Assembly (NCBI RefSeq): GCF_910592395.1
Contig: NC_088312.1
Coordinates: 12,030,001-12,094,000 of the forward strand
Source: Lineus longissimus
Taxonomy: Eukaryota; Nemertea; Pilidiophora; Heteronemertea; Lineidae
DNA: 64,000 nucleotides
Reading direction: 5' to 3'
Made by a program: the position numbers and the translations under genes. This document shows, one piece after another, positions 10,198 through 21,400 of this stretch. Below the pieces are notes generated by a model. That model was not told the origin of the DNA, did not search any database, and worked only from the letters and a program-made list of their open reading frames with translations. The first letter of the stretch is position 1, and each line of letters opens with the position of its first letter.

Positions 10198-10527
10198 TAC
10201 CAACGCCTTATCTTGAATGTTGAGAACGGAGACTGCGAGGCGACGCTCTCTCATCTGCTGCAGCCATTGATAAAGCTGGTCCTCAACCTGTGGCCATAAC
10301 GGATCACGGGGCTCCATCACCGTCTTCTTCCGGCCATGCCCTTGTTCTTGCTTCTGCTCGAGTTCCTCGAGATTCCACCTTCTAAACGTCTCCCAGGGGA
10401 TGTTTTAGTGGGCGGCGAACTCTCTCATACTGCGCACCAGTGCCTCCTTCTGGTCTCTCAGGTAGGCAAGTTTTTCTGTCACGGTGTAGCGCCGGCGTCG
10501 TTTTCTCAGCAGCTCTACAGCATCCAT

Positions 10528-11224
10528 TGTCGTACAGGTTGTCTGCAATGTGGGTACCCTCAGTGGGGCTTCATTTATAGGCCTAAGAGGCCCTAGAATT
10601 ACTCAAGAAAACCACAAATCCTAGAAACTTCGATTCTGTTTTCTCCCACGTAGGCCTAGGGAGTCTAAATCAAAAAAAGAGGGTTTCAGAAAAACATAGG
10701 ATGAGCTCCTCGTTTTTCTTCGGAATTTCGTGACTACTATCATTGCCTGAATCGCACTTTGCTTGACTAATGCAAGCACTCGTAGATTTTTTTCAGAGCT
10801 TCAATAAGGACTTTTTTTGTTTTGGGGGGTTTGGATCAGAGAACTTTCTAAGGAACATTTCCAGATATCATGGGTCTGACGATTGGAGTTTGAAGGATTA
10901 ACGTGAAGCAATTCGGAAGGAAATAACGGCCATGCGTGCAGGCAAGCGTGGGGATATGTGAGATTCTAGACAGGATTATGATCGTGAGTACAGTGTTCCA
11001 ACTGCATCCGCCCAAGCACTATTTATCAACTGTAGCGATTTTCCGACCTCGGGACTCTGTCACTTATAGGTCTTTCTGGGGGGGGGGGGGGGTTATACGG
11101 GTCCTAATAGAGGCGTTCCCCAGCATGGTACCGGGCTGAACACTCTACCGTGAGATGACCGTTAGATAGACATCGTTGTATAGAGACGGGTGACACGTAG
11201 AATCCCGTCATTACGTTTTGAAGT
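10528..11224. other. unassigned spacer with poly-G tract
   Basis: No gene was recognised. There is a G run at about 11079-11092. Part of this region may be the outer end of the pogo element, but no TIR could be identified. Confidence 0.4.
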
Positions 11225-11590
11225 CGTCCTTTCTTCTCGGTTGATTAGTGGTTGAAACATGGCATGGACAGAGTCGTGCGAGAACACGGCTATGTCGCGC
11301 CAGTACCACTTGGTATCGTCCTTCCCTTCTTGGTGGATGGCAGGTAAAACTCGCATGGACATAGTCGACCAGTTCAACTTGGGGTCGTCATTCCTTCATG
11401 GTGGGTGGCAGGGTGAAACTTGGCATGGACAGAGTCGCGCCAGTTCAACTTGGGGTCGTCCTTCCTTCATGGTGGGTAGCAGGGTGAAACTCGCATGGAC
11501 AGAGTCGCGCCAGTTCAACTTGGGGGTCGTCCTTCCTTCTTGATGAGTGGCAGGGTGAAACTTGGCATGGACAGGGTCGCGCCAAAGAGA
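11225..11590. repeat. minisatellite, ~75-80 bp unit, about four copies
   Basis: Phrases GCATGGACAGAGTCG, CCAGTTCAACTTGGGGTCGT, CCTTCCTTCATGGTGGGT and GGCAGGGTGAAACT recur in the same order from about 11258 to 11580. Units are well conserved towards the middle and diverge at the left edge. Confidence 0.85.
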
Positions 11591-12472
11591 TCGCCAAATA
11601 AGGAAATGCAAGCTCAGTACCATAAGGATGTTCACCAACTATCCCCTTCGTAACGACAAGTGACTAAATCCGTGACTAGTGACCTTACGTTAGTCCGTCA
11701 GGGCACGCCACAAAGCTTGTAGGTAATAATATCAACGAAGTCAAATGTATAAAATATCCCGAGATTTGTTTAATAGGTGCTTATGCACAATCGATATCAT
11801 TCATGGAAATGAAGTATGATATATACATGTATATACGCATATATATATATAATTTTGATGACGACGACAGCAGAACGGATGAGTTTCCAGTTAAACTATA
11901 AGATAGTGATATTATGATAAACTCCTAATGAGTATCTTAAATCTTAAAAACAGGACGGTTCTTTAATAAATCAACGTATCAGCCAACCAAGCTAAGCGAA
12001 GCGAGGAGTGGTCTGATTACGAAGCACTTGTAGAAATTTAGATGTAAATGAATTATGAACGAATTTAAATATTTGACCGTGGTCTAAAGTGCATTAGGAT
12101 CTGCCCGCGCTGACATAATGGGGCAGACAAGCGAACAGTAACACATAGGAATAGAAAAAGGAATTCCGAAATTGAGTGCCAATTCCGTAATTCAGACTAA
12201 AATTCTATGTATTATGTACTTTCCTAATACAAAAGCATGGACCTACTCGCAGGCAAGCCAACGAGGGTCTCGCTTTAATTTTTTGGATTTGAACCTTACA
12301 AGGAGTCCAAAATTGAAACTGCTCAACTGTTCAGAAATGACGCCTTTTAAACATTTTAGTCGTCAAAAACATGACGTCACAACAGCGATTGACCAATAGG
12401 AAACGTCGAAATTTGGATTCTGATGACGTAGAATTCCGTCTAAAAATGTCTAACATTTACATTTCAAACTCA
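11591..12472. other. unassigned AT-rich spacer
   Basis: No gene, RNA or clear repeat was recognised. A short AT dinucleotide run lies near 11836-11850. Confidence 0.4.
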
Positions 12473-13202
12473 CAAATAATTCTTTTACGAGTTGTCGCAA
12501 AGGTATAGGGCAAAGGTTATATCTATCCTGACGAGGAAGTTTATAGAAATCCGCTCACAAAGAATTATTTGTCAGACGAATGAAAAAGCCGAATTTTCCC
12601 GACAAAATAATTTTAATCAATGTTAATTCCCTTTAAAAAGGACGGAAGACCGAGACCAAATTTGGGATTTTGATCGACAAATCATTCTTTTACAAGACAA
12701 GACTTAACAATTGCACATACGGTATAGAATAGGAACTTATCTACCGGGGAAGGAAGTTTACGGAAATTCCTCCACAAACAATTATTTGAGAACCAATTTC
12801 TCACAGAAATCTTGCGCCTTAATTCATGCAAAACGGGACCACCGTCACGTAAAGTATTTCTAACTAGAAATAATTCTTTTATCGACTTTGTGCTCAAAAT
12901 GACGTAGACGACCAAAATAGATGATTCAACTACAAGTTGTGAAAGATTCAGCCAAAATCCTACATAAAGAATTATTTACAAACATAATTTGTACTGATGA
13001 TTGACTCGTAAACAATACGACAAAAACGGGTTACGCGGTTTCGCTAAACTCAGACGACGTTAACATCAAGTTTACAATTTGTTGCAGAAAATAATTCTCT
13101 TACCGATTCACTACTCGAATTTACATACCTAAGATAGAATAAGGTTTCATCTTTAAAAAGATGAAGTTTCAAGAAGAAATGTTGGTTCAGAATTATTCTA
13201 GA
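12473..13202. repeat. four diverged ~205 bp repeats, each bounded by inverted AAATAATTCTTT
   Basis: Segments at about 12473-12571, 12678-12789, 12868-12978 and 13088-13202 each open with an AAATAATTCTTTTAC-like phrase and close with its inverted form (AAAGAATTATTTG-like). Each ~100-115 bp segment can therefore fold into a stem-loop. Inside, units 1 and 2 share AAGTTTA..GAAAT phrases. The interior is much more diverged than the boundaries. No coding potential is seen. Confidence 0.65.
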
Positions 13203-14193
13203 GGGAAATGAGTTTCGAAATTCGGCCCAAAAAGTTGGTATAATTTTGCGCATAAAGACAGGGTGCGGAATGGCCGAACTCCGAAATCAAAGTCGGAATA
13301 AAACGCTTCCAGAACCAACACGGGGTCGTTTCCTTCCGAATTTTAACTCAAACGTGAGAAACGTGGATAAAAATACATGAATATATATAGGTTTTAGAGA
13401 GTTTAAACGGTTATATATTCGTCACACGACGATTCGGGGCCGGTGTTAAAGTAGAAAAATGTGGTCGTAAACCACGTGATGACGGACCGAAAATAGCAGA
13501 CGACGGAAATCGCAATACGAATTCAAAGGTTTCGCAAATAATTATGACATGAGTATCAAGAATGAGATTGCTAGATTAAATATATATCTAATTTTGAGAT
13601 TCTAAAGTTTTAAAACAATTCACAAACTTAAAAGTACCATGTGAACTCGGAATCTGGGTGCGAAACCCGGTGTCGTCACCCAAACTAAAAGGGCATACGC
13701 CATGTACGAACACGAGATGAAAATCGCTCCGTATGAAAGTTCACAAACAGGTCAAAATGTGTCGATTTTTACGGATAAAAATGTCACAAAAGAGGTACGA
13801 TTTGCGAAAGGTGTCACCCAAGATCACTTTTACCAAGCTACATGAAAGTTGACAGAGGTGGGAGTCAGTTCTGAGTGATTTTCTAGAATAGGAAAAATAA
13901 CTGGGAGAGGTCAGCTGGCTCTTCGACGGAACCTGTGAAGAAGTCATCCCAAATGAAACTTGAATAAAATGCGGCAATTGTGGTCTAACACCACGACTTA
14001 ATCGTGAAACGATATAAAAATGCCGAGAGATTATGAATTTTGAGGGATGAGATAAATGGAACTTGATAGATTGATGAAAATACACTCGAAGTCGACTCTG
14101 ACATCTGTCAAAACGCATGCAGAATAACATGTAGGCCTAGATGTATAAACACAGTACATGCAGTACACCAAGTACACCGTAAACTACAGGTAT
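13203..14193. other. unassigned spacer
   Basis: No gene or repeat was recognised. Open frames are short and without protein signatures. Confidence 0.4.
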
Positions 14194-14320
14194 CCAGTCA
14201 GAACAGCCCCTGGTCAAAACGGCCCCGCTTTAAATAGAGTCAAAACGGCCCCGAGTCAAAACGGCCCCAGGTCAAAACGGCCCTGGGTCAAAACGGCCCT
14301 TGGTAGTTTAGTGGTAGCAA

Positions 14321-14350
14321 AGTCTTTCTATACATTTGTATAGAAAGACT
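14321..14350. repeat. short hairpin inside the MULE left end
   Basis: AGTCTTTCTATA and TATAGAAAGACT form a 12 bp stem around CATTTG, just inside the left TIR. It is next to the promoter-proximal repeats and could be a transposase-binding or transcription feature; nothing shows which. Confidence 0.7.
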
Positions 14351-14568
14351 CTGGTGGTAGTAACCTATCTGAACTAGATAACTTTTTTTACTGCGTGCGT
14401 GTAACCAGTGGTAACGAGATAAGAAAGCAGACGTTATGCACTTTTAAAACTTAGAAGTTGCGTTATCTGGTTTTTGGCCTGTTCGCCCATATTATTGTTA
14501 TTATTATTAATCTTCTCTACATTATTCTCTTTATGTAGGGCTAATGTAGGTCTACACCATCGAACTGT

Positions 14569-14836
14569 ATTCAGGTCCGTGATCACACAGAAAAATATAA
14601 GATCATTAATTAAGCAAGGGGAATTAATCAAGGCTACTTTTCGTGATATTTGCTGAGGTTCCTTTTACCTTTAACTTCTAGACATCTATTTTGTTCAATA
14701 TTATTCAGGTCCGTGATCACACAGAAAAATATAAGATCATTAATTAAGCAAGGGGAATTAATCAAGGCTACTTTTCGTGATATTTGCTGAGGTTCCTTTT
14801 ACCTTTAACTTCTAGACATCTATTTTGTTCAATAAT
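14569..14836. repeat. perfect tandem duplication, 134 bp unit x2
   Basis: The unit starting ATTCAGGTCCGTGATCACAC at 14569 is repeated at 14703 without visible change. It lies upstream of the transposon promoter. Confidence 0.92.
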
Positions 14837-14884
14837 TTTACATCTGACCAAATACATATAGAGTGGAGAGGGATCGCACTGTCT

Positions 14885-15115
14885 CTTTAATCTTGTGACT
14901 GAGCTCATTGTGAACAGTGATCACATGCCAAAGGTGATGCGAATTCACTGTCTCTTTGATATTGCGGCTAATTAGAGCTAATTGCGAACGCTAATCACAT
15001 GCCAAAGGTGATGCGAATTCACTGTCTTTTTGATATTGCGGCTAATTAGAGCTAATTGCGAACACTAATCACATGCCAAAGGTGATGCGAATTCACTGTC
15101 TCTTTGATATTTCGA
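14885..15115. repeat. 74 bp tandem repeat x3 upstream of the MULE promoter
   Basis: TCACATGCCAAAGGTGATGC recurs at 14921, 14995 and 15069, each followed by GAATTCACTGTCT and, between copies, GCTAATTAGAGCTAATTGCG. Near-identical copies directly upstream of a TATA box suggest binding sites for a regulator or for the transposase. Confidence 0.9.
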
Positions 15116-15201
15116 TTAACAATAAAGGAACGATTACTAATTACAGACGGGACCTAATTCAAGAATGAGTACTGTTCATTTTATCATCTCGTCACGATGA
15201 C

Positions 15202-15209
15202 TATATAAA
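15202..15209 (+). promoter_or_regulatory. TATA box of the MULE gene
   Basis: TATATAAA stands 87 bases upstream of the ATG at 15296. It follows the 74 bp repeats and precedes a CATCAGTTTATTCCAAGAC stretch where transcription could begin. Confidence 0.6.
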
Positions 15210-15295
15210 CCCCCAGAATTCTCAAGATCTTCATCAGTTTATTCCAAGACTTCATTGCTGCTACAACGCGACGCTACTTTCATCAACACCTTACT

Positions 15296-16231
15296 ATGAC
15301 AGAAGAGGATCCCTGCATCTCCTGCCGCAAGCAAGTGAAGAGACGACAACATGGCCTCCAGTGCGAAGGATGTGACCAGTGGCAACACCGAATCTGCAAC
15401 ACGGGTATCGGCCAGAAAGAGTACCGTGCCGCTGTCAAGCTGGGGAATGCGATCAGCTGGAGGTGCCAACGGTGTCAGGCAAGAAGTTACAGCCGCCTTA
15501 GTGTTGGGGAGCCCCAGGGCGAGAGCACACGATTGTCACTGCAAAACACTTCCACGTTACAGGTCATCATGAACGAATGGGCTGAAGATCATCAAGAAGT
15601 ACTGGAAGACGACGAGCCACCACCAGACGTAGACCTAGACCACGGCATGCCAAGTGAAGCAGAGCTACAGATGGCGGTCGACGAGTATATTGCCGAGCAG
15701 CACCAGGACGAGCCACCACCAGACGTAGACGTAGACCACGGCATGCCAAGTGAAGCAGAGCTGCAGATGGTGGTCGACGAGTATATTGACCCCACCCTCG
15801 GCGAATTTGATATCCCATCCGTCCTTCAAGAGTCTTCAATGCGAGAACCAGACCCATTGCCGTACGACAGAGCTGCAGCACCTGCACCGTACGAAATAAT
15901 CCGCAATGGCTCACAGAAAGGAAAAGAAAAGCTTGCTGACAGTCATGGTTACCTATACACAGTGAACGCCACGAAGAGACAGAACGGGAACCGGACCTGG
16001 AGATGTAGCGTGCGTAACAAGAATGTCTGGTGCAAGGCCACGGTGCTCCAGAAAGGTTCCAACTTTATACGAGGCAGTCTACCCCACGTCCATCCCGGCA
16101 AGCTAGGGGCTGCCATTGCAACGAATGTGGCAATAGAGATCAAGAAGTCAGCAGCCAAAGAGATCTTCACGCCTGCTTGCAAAACGTGCAACAACAGAAA
16201 CCCTGGCGACGCTCGTGGACTACATTCGTAG
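15296..16231 (+). CDS. PHD-finger plus FLYWCH-finger protein of a MULE element
   Basis: A 311-residue frame. Residues 7-60 form a C4HC3 PHD finger: C7-C10, C23-C26, H31-C34, then W55 before C57-C60. Residues ~100-165 hold an acidic segment in which a 27-residue block beginning DEPPPDVD is duplicated almost exactly. Residues ~205-270 form a FLYWCH zinc finger (KLADSHGYLYTVNATK, TWRCSVRNKNVWCKA, then HVHPGK), the DNA-binding type typical of MULE transposases. The frame then runs into KEIFTPACKTCNNRN and leaves the transposase frame. The DDE catalytic core expected after FLYWCH is absent, so this copy cannot cut DNA but could still bind chromatin or element ends. The start is the first ATG after the TATA box. 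Confidence 0.8.
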   Translation: MTEEDPCISCRKQVKRRQHGLQCEGCDQWQHRICNTGIGQKEYRAAVKLGNAISWRCQRCQARSYSRLSVGEPQGESTRLSLQNTSTLQVIMNEWAEDHQEVLEDDEPPPDVDLDHGMPSEAELQMAVDEYIAEQHQDEPPPDVDVDHGMPSEAELQMVVDEYIDPTLGEFDIPSVLQESSMREPDPLPYDRAAAPAPYEIIRNGSQKGKEKLADSHGYLYTVNATKRQNGNRTWRCSVRNKNVWCKATVLQKGSNFIRGSLPHVHPGKLGAAIATNVAIEIKKSAAKEIFTPACKTCNNRNPGDARGLHS

Positions 16232-16580
16232 AAACTGGATTGAGACGACACAATGGACCCCTAAAACGTGGAGTGTCTTCAACCAACCCGTTCGCACTAA
16301 CAACGACTGCGAGGGTTGGCACGGTGCCCTGAATCGACACGCACGTCGGGGAAATATCACGTTCTACGTCTTGGTGAAGCTTCTCCACGAACAAGCAAGT
16401 CTCGTCGGGATCCAAGTCCGTCTTGTGCGTGCCGCCAAACTGAAACGTAGGCAGCGAGCCCAATACCGCCAAATCGAGGGAAAACTCTTCGCAGTTTGGG
16501 AGGATTACATCAAAGGAAAGAAGAACGCCCGACAGCTGCTCCGTACGTGTTCACATCTTGTTGCCCCAAGTACGTAAAAC
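16200..16580 (+). pseudogene. MULE transposase C-terminal fragment
   Basis: In the frame shifted relative to the PHD-FLYWCH protein, LVDYIRRNWIETTQW is followed by VFNQPVRTNNDCEGWHGALN, the conserved block near the end of Mutator-like transposases that carries the last acidic residue and the GWH motif. The fragment ends with a stop at 16577. Between the FLYWCH finger and this block about 250 residues of the usual transposase are missing, so an internal deletion is inferred. Confidence 0.7.
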
Positions 16581-17338
16581 GGTCAAATGGAATGTGCTTT
16601 GAACTTTTTCATGCGCTTGCTCTAGACTCTGTCGTCTAAGTCATGGAATGACGGTTACATTTTGGTAATAAAAACATATTGTTTTAAGATAACAAGTGCA
16701 TATGAACAAGTGTGATATGGTTTTATTCTCTGGCTGTATTTTATATGTTTTGATTTGATTTGATGAACTGTAACAGTGACGACTGTATGTAAATGTTATC
16801 ATAACCGGTATAATTGAAAATAAACTACTAAGTATGAGTTAAAACGAAACAGGTATTCCGTATTGATTTGTCTTCAATTTGACTATGAATGATGATGCAA
16901 TTAATGACTGCATGCCGACTAACCGGCGGTTCATATAGATCCTAAAGTCTTCTCATTTCTTTCTCATTTAGAAGTATGGATATACGACGGTTGATCGGCA
17001 TGCATGACTGTGGCCCAGACAAAAAGCCCCTCGATCTACTAAGTACTTCTGAATAAACATTGCCAAGCATGCAAACAGTACTAAGAATGAATAAAGACTA
17101 CAAATTCTTGAGGTCTAGATCACAGGATCGAAGCTCCCACCCCTAAAAATACTTATCCCTAAACCGCCTCAACTATACACTCAACTATACCCGCCCACTT
17201 CACACGATACCCTACACTCTCCGCCGCTATAGGTGCCCATTTGACCCAGGGCCGTTTTGACCCGGGGCCGTTTTGACTCGGGGCCGTTTTGACTCTATTA
17301 AAGCGGGGGCCGTTTTGACCAGGGGCCGTTCTGACTGG

Positions 17339-17749
17339 TAAGCCTAGTAAAAACTACAAACGGGGTGTAGGCCTACACGAAACTTTGAAAGTGCAAAGCA
17401 CTAAATGCATAGGGAATTGAAATAGGGGAGGGGCTGTGATTTTGACTTTAATTGCGGTAAATACGAATCTGACATACAAAGTTCCAGTCAGATTGAATTA
17501 CAAGACACATAGCTAGAAGTATTCCACAAAATTTACTCAAATAAGTGATCAGTGATCTACTATTCTACTGAGTCGAAAATCAGAGGGGGCCATAAAATAT
17601 GATAAAGTAACAGGTAGATAGCTAAGTTTCTCTACACAGGTTTCAAGGAAAGATGGAAGAGGGCCAGGGTGTTTAATGGAGGGTCCACTATAGATTATAG
17701 CCAGGTAAAAAAAAGATGGGGAAATATGGAAATTTACCTGACAGGAATT
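17339..17749. other. unassigned spacer
   Basis: No gene was recognised between the MULE right end and the BEL/Pao fragment. Confidence 0.4.
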
Positions 17750-18375
17750 CCACACCACGTAGGCAATTCTAATTTCAAGTCTCATTATCAGCCTCATTTT
17801 CTATCCGAATCTCATTCCAAGTCTCATTCTCAATCTCATCCCCAGTCTCAGTCTCATCAGTCTTGTAGGTCTTGCTTATTTTGTAATGATTCGCATCGCG
17901 CGCTAGATAGCCAAAGGATAAAGGATCTAAACAAACATTTGGATATCGTTAAAATGGCACGCGTTTGTTGAGTCGAATTTCAAATGCCAACAATGTAATT
18001 GCCATCACCATATTTCGCTGCACAATGCTACCCAATTTAACTCATCGACTCTATCAACATCCGCTTCCGCGCCTGCTGAAAGGCCCACCGCTCAAGCGCA
18101 GACGATGAACATATAATCACGGTAGCAACTCCCGAAGACGCCCAACTGACTAGTTCGATTCTTTTGAAAACCGCAAACGCTGTTGTGATAAGGGATCAAT
18201 CACACACCCAAGCCAACATTCTCTTTGATGAAGGTTCGACCAAATCCTTCATTGCGTCAGACTACCCAAGGCCCTTTACTGTCACACTCGACCCTGCATC
18301 GAGAGAGGGTAATGCCTCAGAAAATAAATTATCACCGGCCCTATTGAAGCCCGTTAGTCGCCGTTATGTTTAGTT
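17750..18375 (+). pseudogene. BEL/Pao-type retrotransposon fragment: gag zinc knuckle and protease
   Basis: A frame broken near 17971 and 18108 shows SCRSCLFCNDSHRALD, then RVC and, after a frameshift, a second Cys/His cluster (FKCQQCNCHHHISLHNA). This is the Cys-rich gag end of BEL/Pao elements. Downstream, LLKTANAVVIRDQSHTQA and ILFDEGSTKSFIASDY match the protease segment, where the family has LLDxGS.RSFI; here the active-site motif reads DEGS, so it is probably dead. A Ser/His/Gln-rich stretch precedes the knuckle. The fragment ends where the satellite starts. Confidence 0.65.
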
Positions 18376-18487
18376 TATCTGCCAGTGTAAAGACGGCACT
18401 GCATCTGATCATTTAATACCAGGAAACCAAAATGAAAATTTCCCGCAACTTGCACCTTTTCAGAACAGGTCAGGCAAGGGGTATGGC

Positions 18488-21400
18488 GATGTAAGAGACG
18501 TCATCATGCCTCATGTCACAATCAAGTAAGAGACCGCATTGTAGCCTGATTGATATGAGAGAAGCGGGTGATGTAAGAGATGTCATCATGCCTCATGTCA
18601 CAATCAAGTAAGAGACCGCATTGTCGCCTGAATGATATGAGAGAAGCGGGTGATGTAAGAGACGTCATCATGCCTCATGTCACAATCAAGTAAGAGACCG
18701 CATTGTCGCCTGAATGATATGAGAGAAGCGGGTGATGTAAGAGATGTCATCATGCCTCATGTCACAATCAAGTAAGAGACCGCATTGTCGCCTGAATGAT
18801 ATGAGAGAAGCGGGTGATGTAAGAGACGTCATCATGCCTCATGTCACAATCAAGTAAGAGACCGCATTGTCGCCTGAATGATATGAGAGAAGCGGGTGAT
18901 GTAAGAGACGTCATCATGCCTCATGTCACAATCAAGTAAGAGACCGCATTGTAGCCCGATTGATATGAGAGAAGCGGGTGATGTAAGAGACGTCATCATG
19001 CATCATGTCACAATCAAGTAAGAGACGGTATTACAGCCTGATTGATATGAGAGAAGTTGGTGATGTAAGAGACGGCATCATGTCTCATGTCACAAACAAG
19101 TGAAGAGACGGTATTGTAGCCTGATTGATATGAGAGAAGTGGGTGATGTAAGAGACGTCGTCATGCCTCATGTCAGAATCAAGTAAGAGACCGCATTGTA
19201 GCCTGATTGATATGAGAGAAGTGGGTGATGCAAGAGACGTCATCATGCCTCATGTCACAATCAAGTAAGAGACCGCATTGTAGCCCGATTGATATGAGAG
19301 AAGCGGTGATGTAAGAGACGTCATCATGCCTCATGTCAGAATCAAGTAAGAGACCGCATTGTAGCCTGATTGATATGAGAGAAAAGGGTGATGCAAGAGA
19401 CGGCATCATGCCTCATGTCACAATCAAGTAAGAGACCGCATTGTAGCCTGATTGATATGAGAGAAGCGGGTGATGCAAGAGACAGCATCATGTCTCGTGT
19501 CACAAACAAGTAAGAGACGGTATTGTAGCCTGATTGATATGAGAGAAGTGGGTGATGTAAGAGACGTCATCGTGCCTCATGTCACAAACAAGTAAAAGAC
19601 GGTATTGTAGTCTGATTGATATGAGAGAAGTGGGTGACGTAAGAGACGGCATCATGCCTCATGTCACAAACAAGTGAAGAGACGGTATTGTAGCCTGATT
19701 GATATGAGAGAAGTGGGTGATGTAAGAGACAGCATCATGCATCATGTCACAATCAAGTAAGAGACGGTATTGTAGCCTGATTGATATGAGAGAAGTGGGT
19801 GATGTAAGAGACAGCATCATGCCTCATGTCACAAACAAGTAAGAGACGGTATTGTAGCCTGATTGATATGAGAGAAGTGGGTGATGTAAGGACGGCATCA
19901 TGCCTCATGTCACAATCAAGTAAAAGACGGTATTGTAGCCTGATTGATATGAGAGAAGTTGGTGATGTAAGAGACGGCATCATGCCTCGTGTCACAAATA
20001 AGTAAAAGACGGTATTGTAGCCTGATTGATATGAGAGAAGTGGGTGATGTAAGGACGGCATCATGCTTATGTCACAAACAAGTAAAAGACGGTATTGTAG
20101 TCTGATTGATATGAGAGAAGTGGGTGATGTAAGAGATGGCATCATGTGTCGTGTCACAGACAAATAAGAGACGGTATTGTAGCCTGATTGATATGAGAGA
20201 AGTGGGTGATGTAAGGACGGCATCATGCCTTGTGTCACAAACAAGTAAAAGACGGTATTGTAGCCTGATTGATATGAGAGAAGTGGGTGATGTAAGAGAC
20301 ACCATCATGCCTCATGTCACAAACAAGTAAGAGACCGCATTGTAGCCTGATTGATATGAGAGAAGAGGCTGATGTAAGGACGGCATCATGCCTTATGTCG
20401 CAAACAAGTAAGAGACCGCATTGTAGTCTGATTGATATGAGAGAAGAGGGTGATGTAAGAGACTGCATCATGCCTAATGTCACAAACAAGTAAGAGACCG
20501 CATTGTAGCCTGATTGATATGAGAGAAGAGGGTGATGTAAGGACGGCATCATGCCTTATGTCACAAACAAGTAAGAGACCGCATTGTAGCCTGAATGATA
20601 TGAGACCGCATTGTAGCCTGAATGATATGAGAGAAGTGGGTGATGTAAGAGACGGCATCATGCCTCGTGTCACAAAAGAGTAAGAGACGGTATTGTAGCC
20701 TGATTGATATGAGAGAAGTGGGTGATGTAAGAGACGTCATCATGCCTCGTGTCACAAACAAGTAAGAGACCGCATTGTCGCCTGAATGATATGAGAGAAG
20801 TGGGTGATGTAAGAGACGTCATCATGCCTCGTGTCACAAACAAGTAAGAGACCGCATTGTCGCCTGAATGATATGAGAGAAGTGGGTGATGTAAGAGACG
20901 GCATCATGCCTCGTGTCACAAACAAGTAAGAGACGGTATTGTCGCCTGAATGATATGAGAGAAGTGGGTGATGTAAGAGACGGCATCATGCCTCGTGTCA
21001 CAACCAAGTAAGAGACGGTATTGTCGCGTGAATGATATGAGAGAAGTTGGTGATGTAAGAGACGGCATCATGCCTCGTGTCACAAACAAGTAAAAGACGG
21101 TATTGTAGCCTGATTGATATGAGAGAAGTTGGTGATGCAAGAGACGGCATCATGTCTCGTGTTACAAACAAGTAAGAGACGGTATTGTAGCCTGATTGAT
21201 ATGAGAGAAGTGGATGATGTAAGAGATGGCATCATGCCTCGTGTCACAAATAAGTAAAAGACGGTATTGTTGCCTGATTGATATGAGAGAAGTGGGTGAT
21301 GTAAGGACGGCATCATGCCTCATGTCACAAACAAGTAAAAGACGGTATTGTAGCCTGATTGATATGAGAGAAGTTGGTGATGTAAGAGACGGCATCATGC

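Larger units (their letters stand above)
6180..10527 (-). pseudogene. pogo/Tigger-type transposase, broken and twice interrupted
   Basis: On the minus strand the gene starts at ATG 10527 with a basic N-terminus and a helix-turn-helix segment (PWETFRRWNLEELEQ). It runs to the LINE insertion point (10203), resumes at 7617 with a CENP-B-like DNA-binding part, and reaches the first catalytic Asp in FFFNMDQTFVLFDM (about 7355). It is then cut by the miniature LTR element and resumes at 6891 (TGEKAIDVRSS, TVALCIAASGAKLPAHITF). LIVDHYQVRR supplies the likely second Asp and LDVAVMKSFK (about 6470) the third. There is an in-frame stop in the N-terminal part (near 10405), a stop near 6630 and a frameshift near 6485. 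The protein would otherwise cut and paste a transposon at TA sites. The terminal repeats were not found, and the gene cannot be active. Confidence 0.75.
14194..17338 (+). mobile_element. MULE-type DNA transposon with PHD-FLYWCH reading frame
   Basis: The ends are ~105 bp TIRs: left 14194-14300 begins CCAGTCAGAACAGCCCCTGG, and right ~17228-17338 is its reverse complement. Each TIR consists of GGTCAAAACGGCCCC subrepeats (five copies) broken by a short GCTTTAAATAGAGTC segment that is present in both ends. Between them lie a TATA box, an open frame with PHD and FLYWCH zinc fingers, and the end of a Mutator-like transposase. The middle of the transposase is missing, so the copy is probably non-autonomous. 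A clean 9 bp target-site duplication was not visible. Confidence 0.85.

Noticed and set aside
12480-12620. Hammerhead ribozyme suggested by CTGACGAGGAAG...GAAA
   Set aside because: The required stem II cannot form between the core segments and the motif is not kept in the neighbouring units.
14185-17347. 9 bp target duplication for the PHD-FLYWCH MULE
   Set aside because: TACAGGTAT on the left and TAAGCCTAG on the right do not match; ACTACA occurs on both sides but at different distances.
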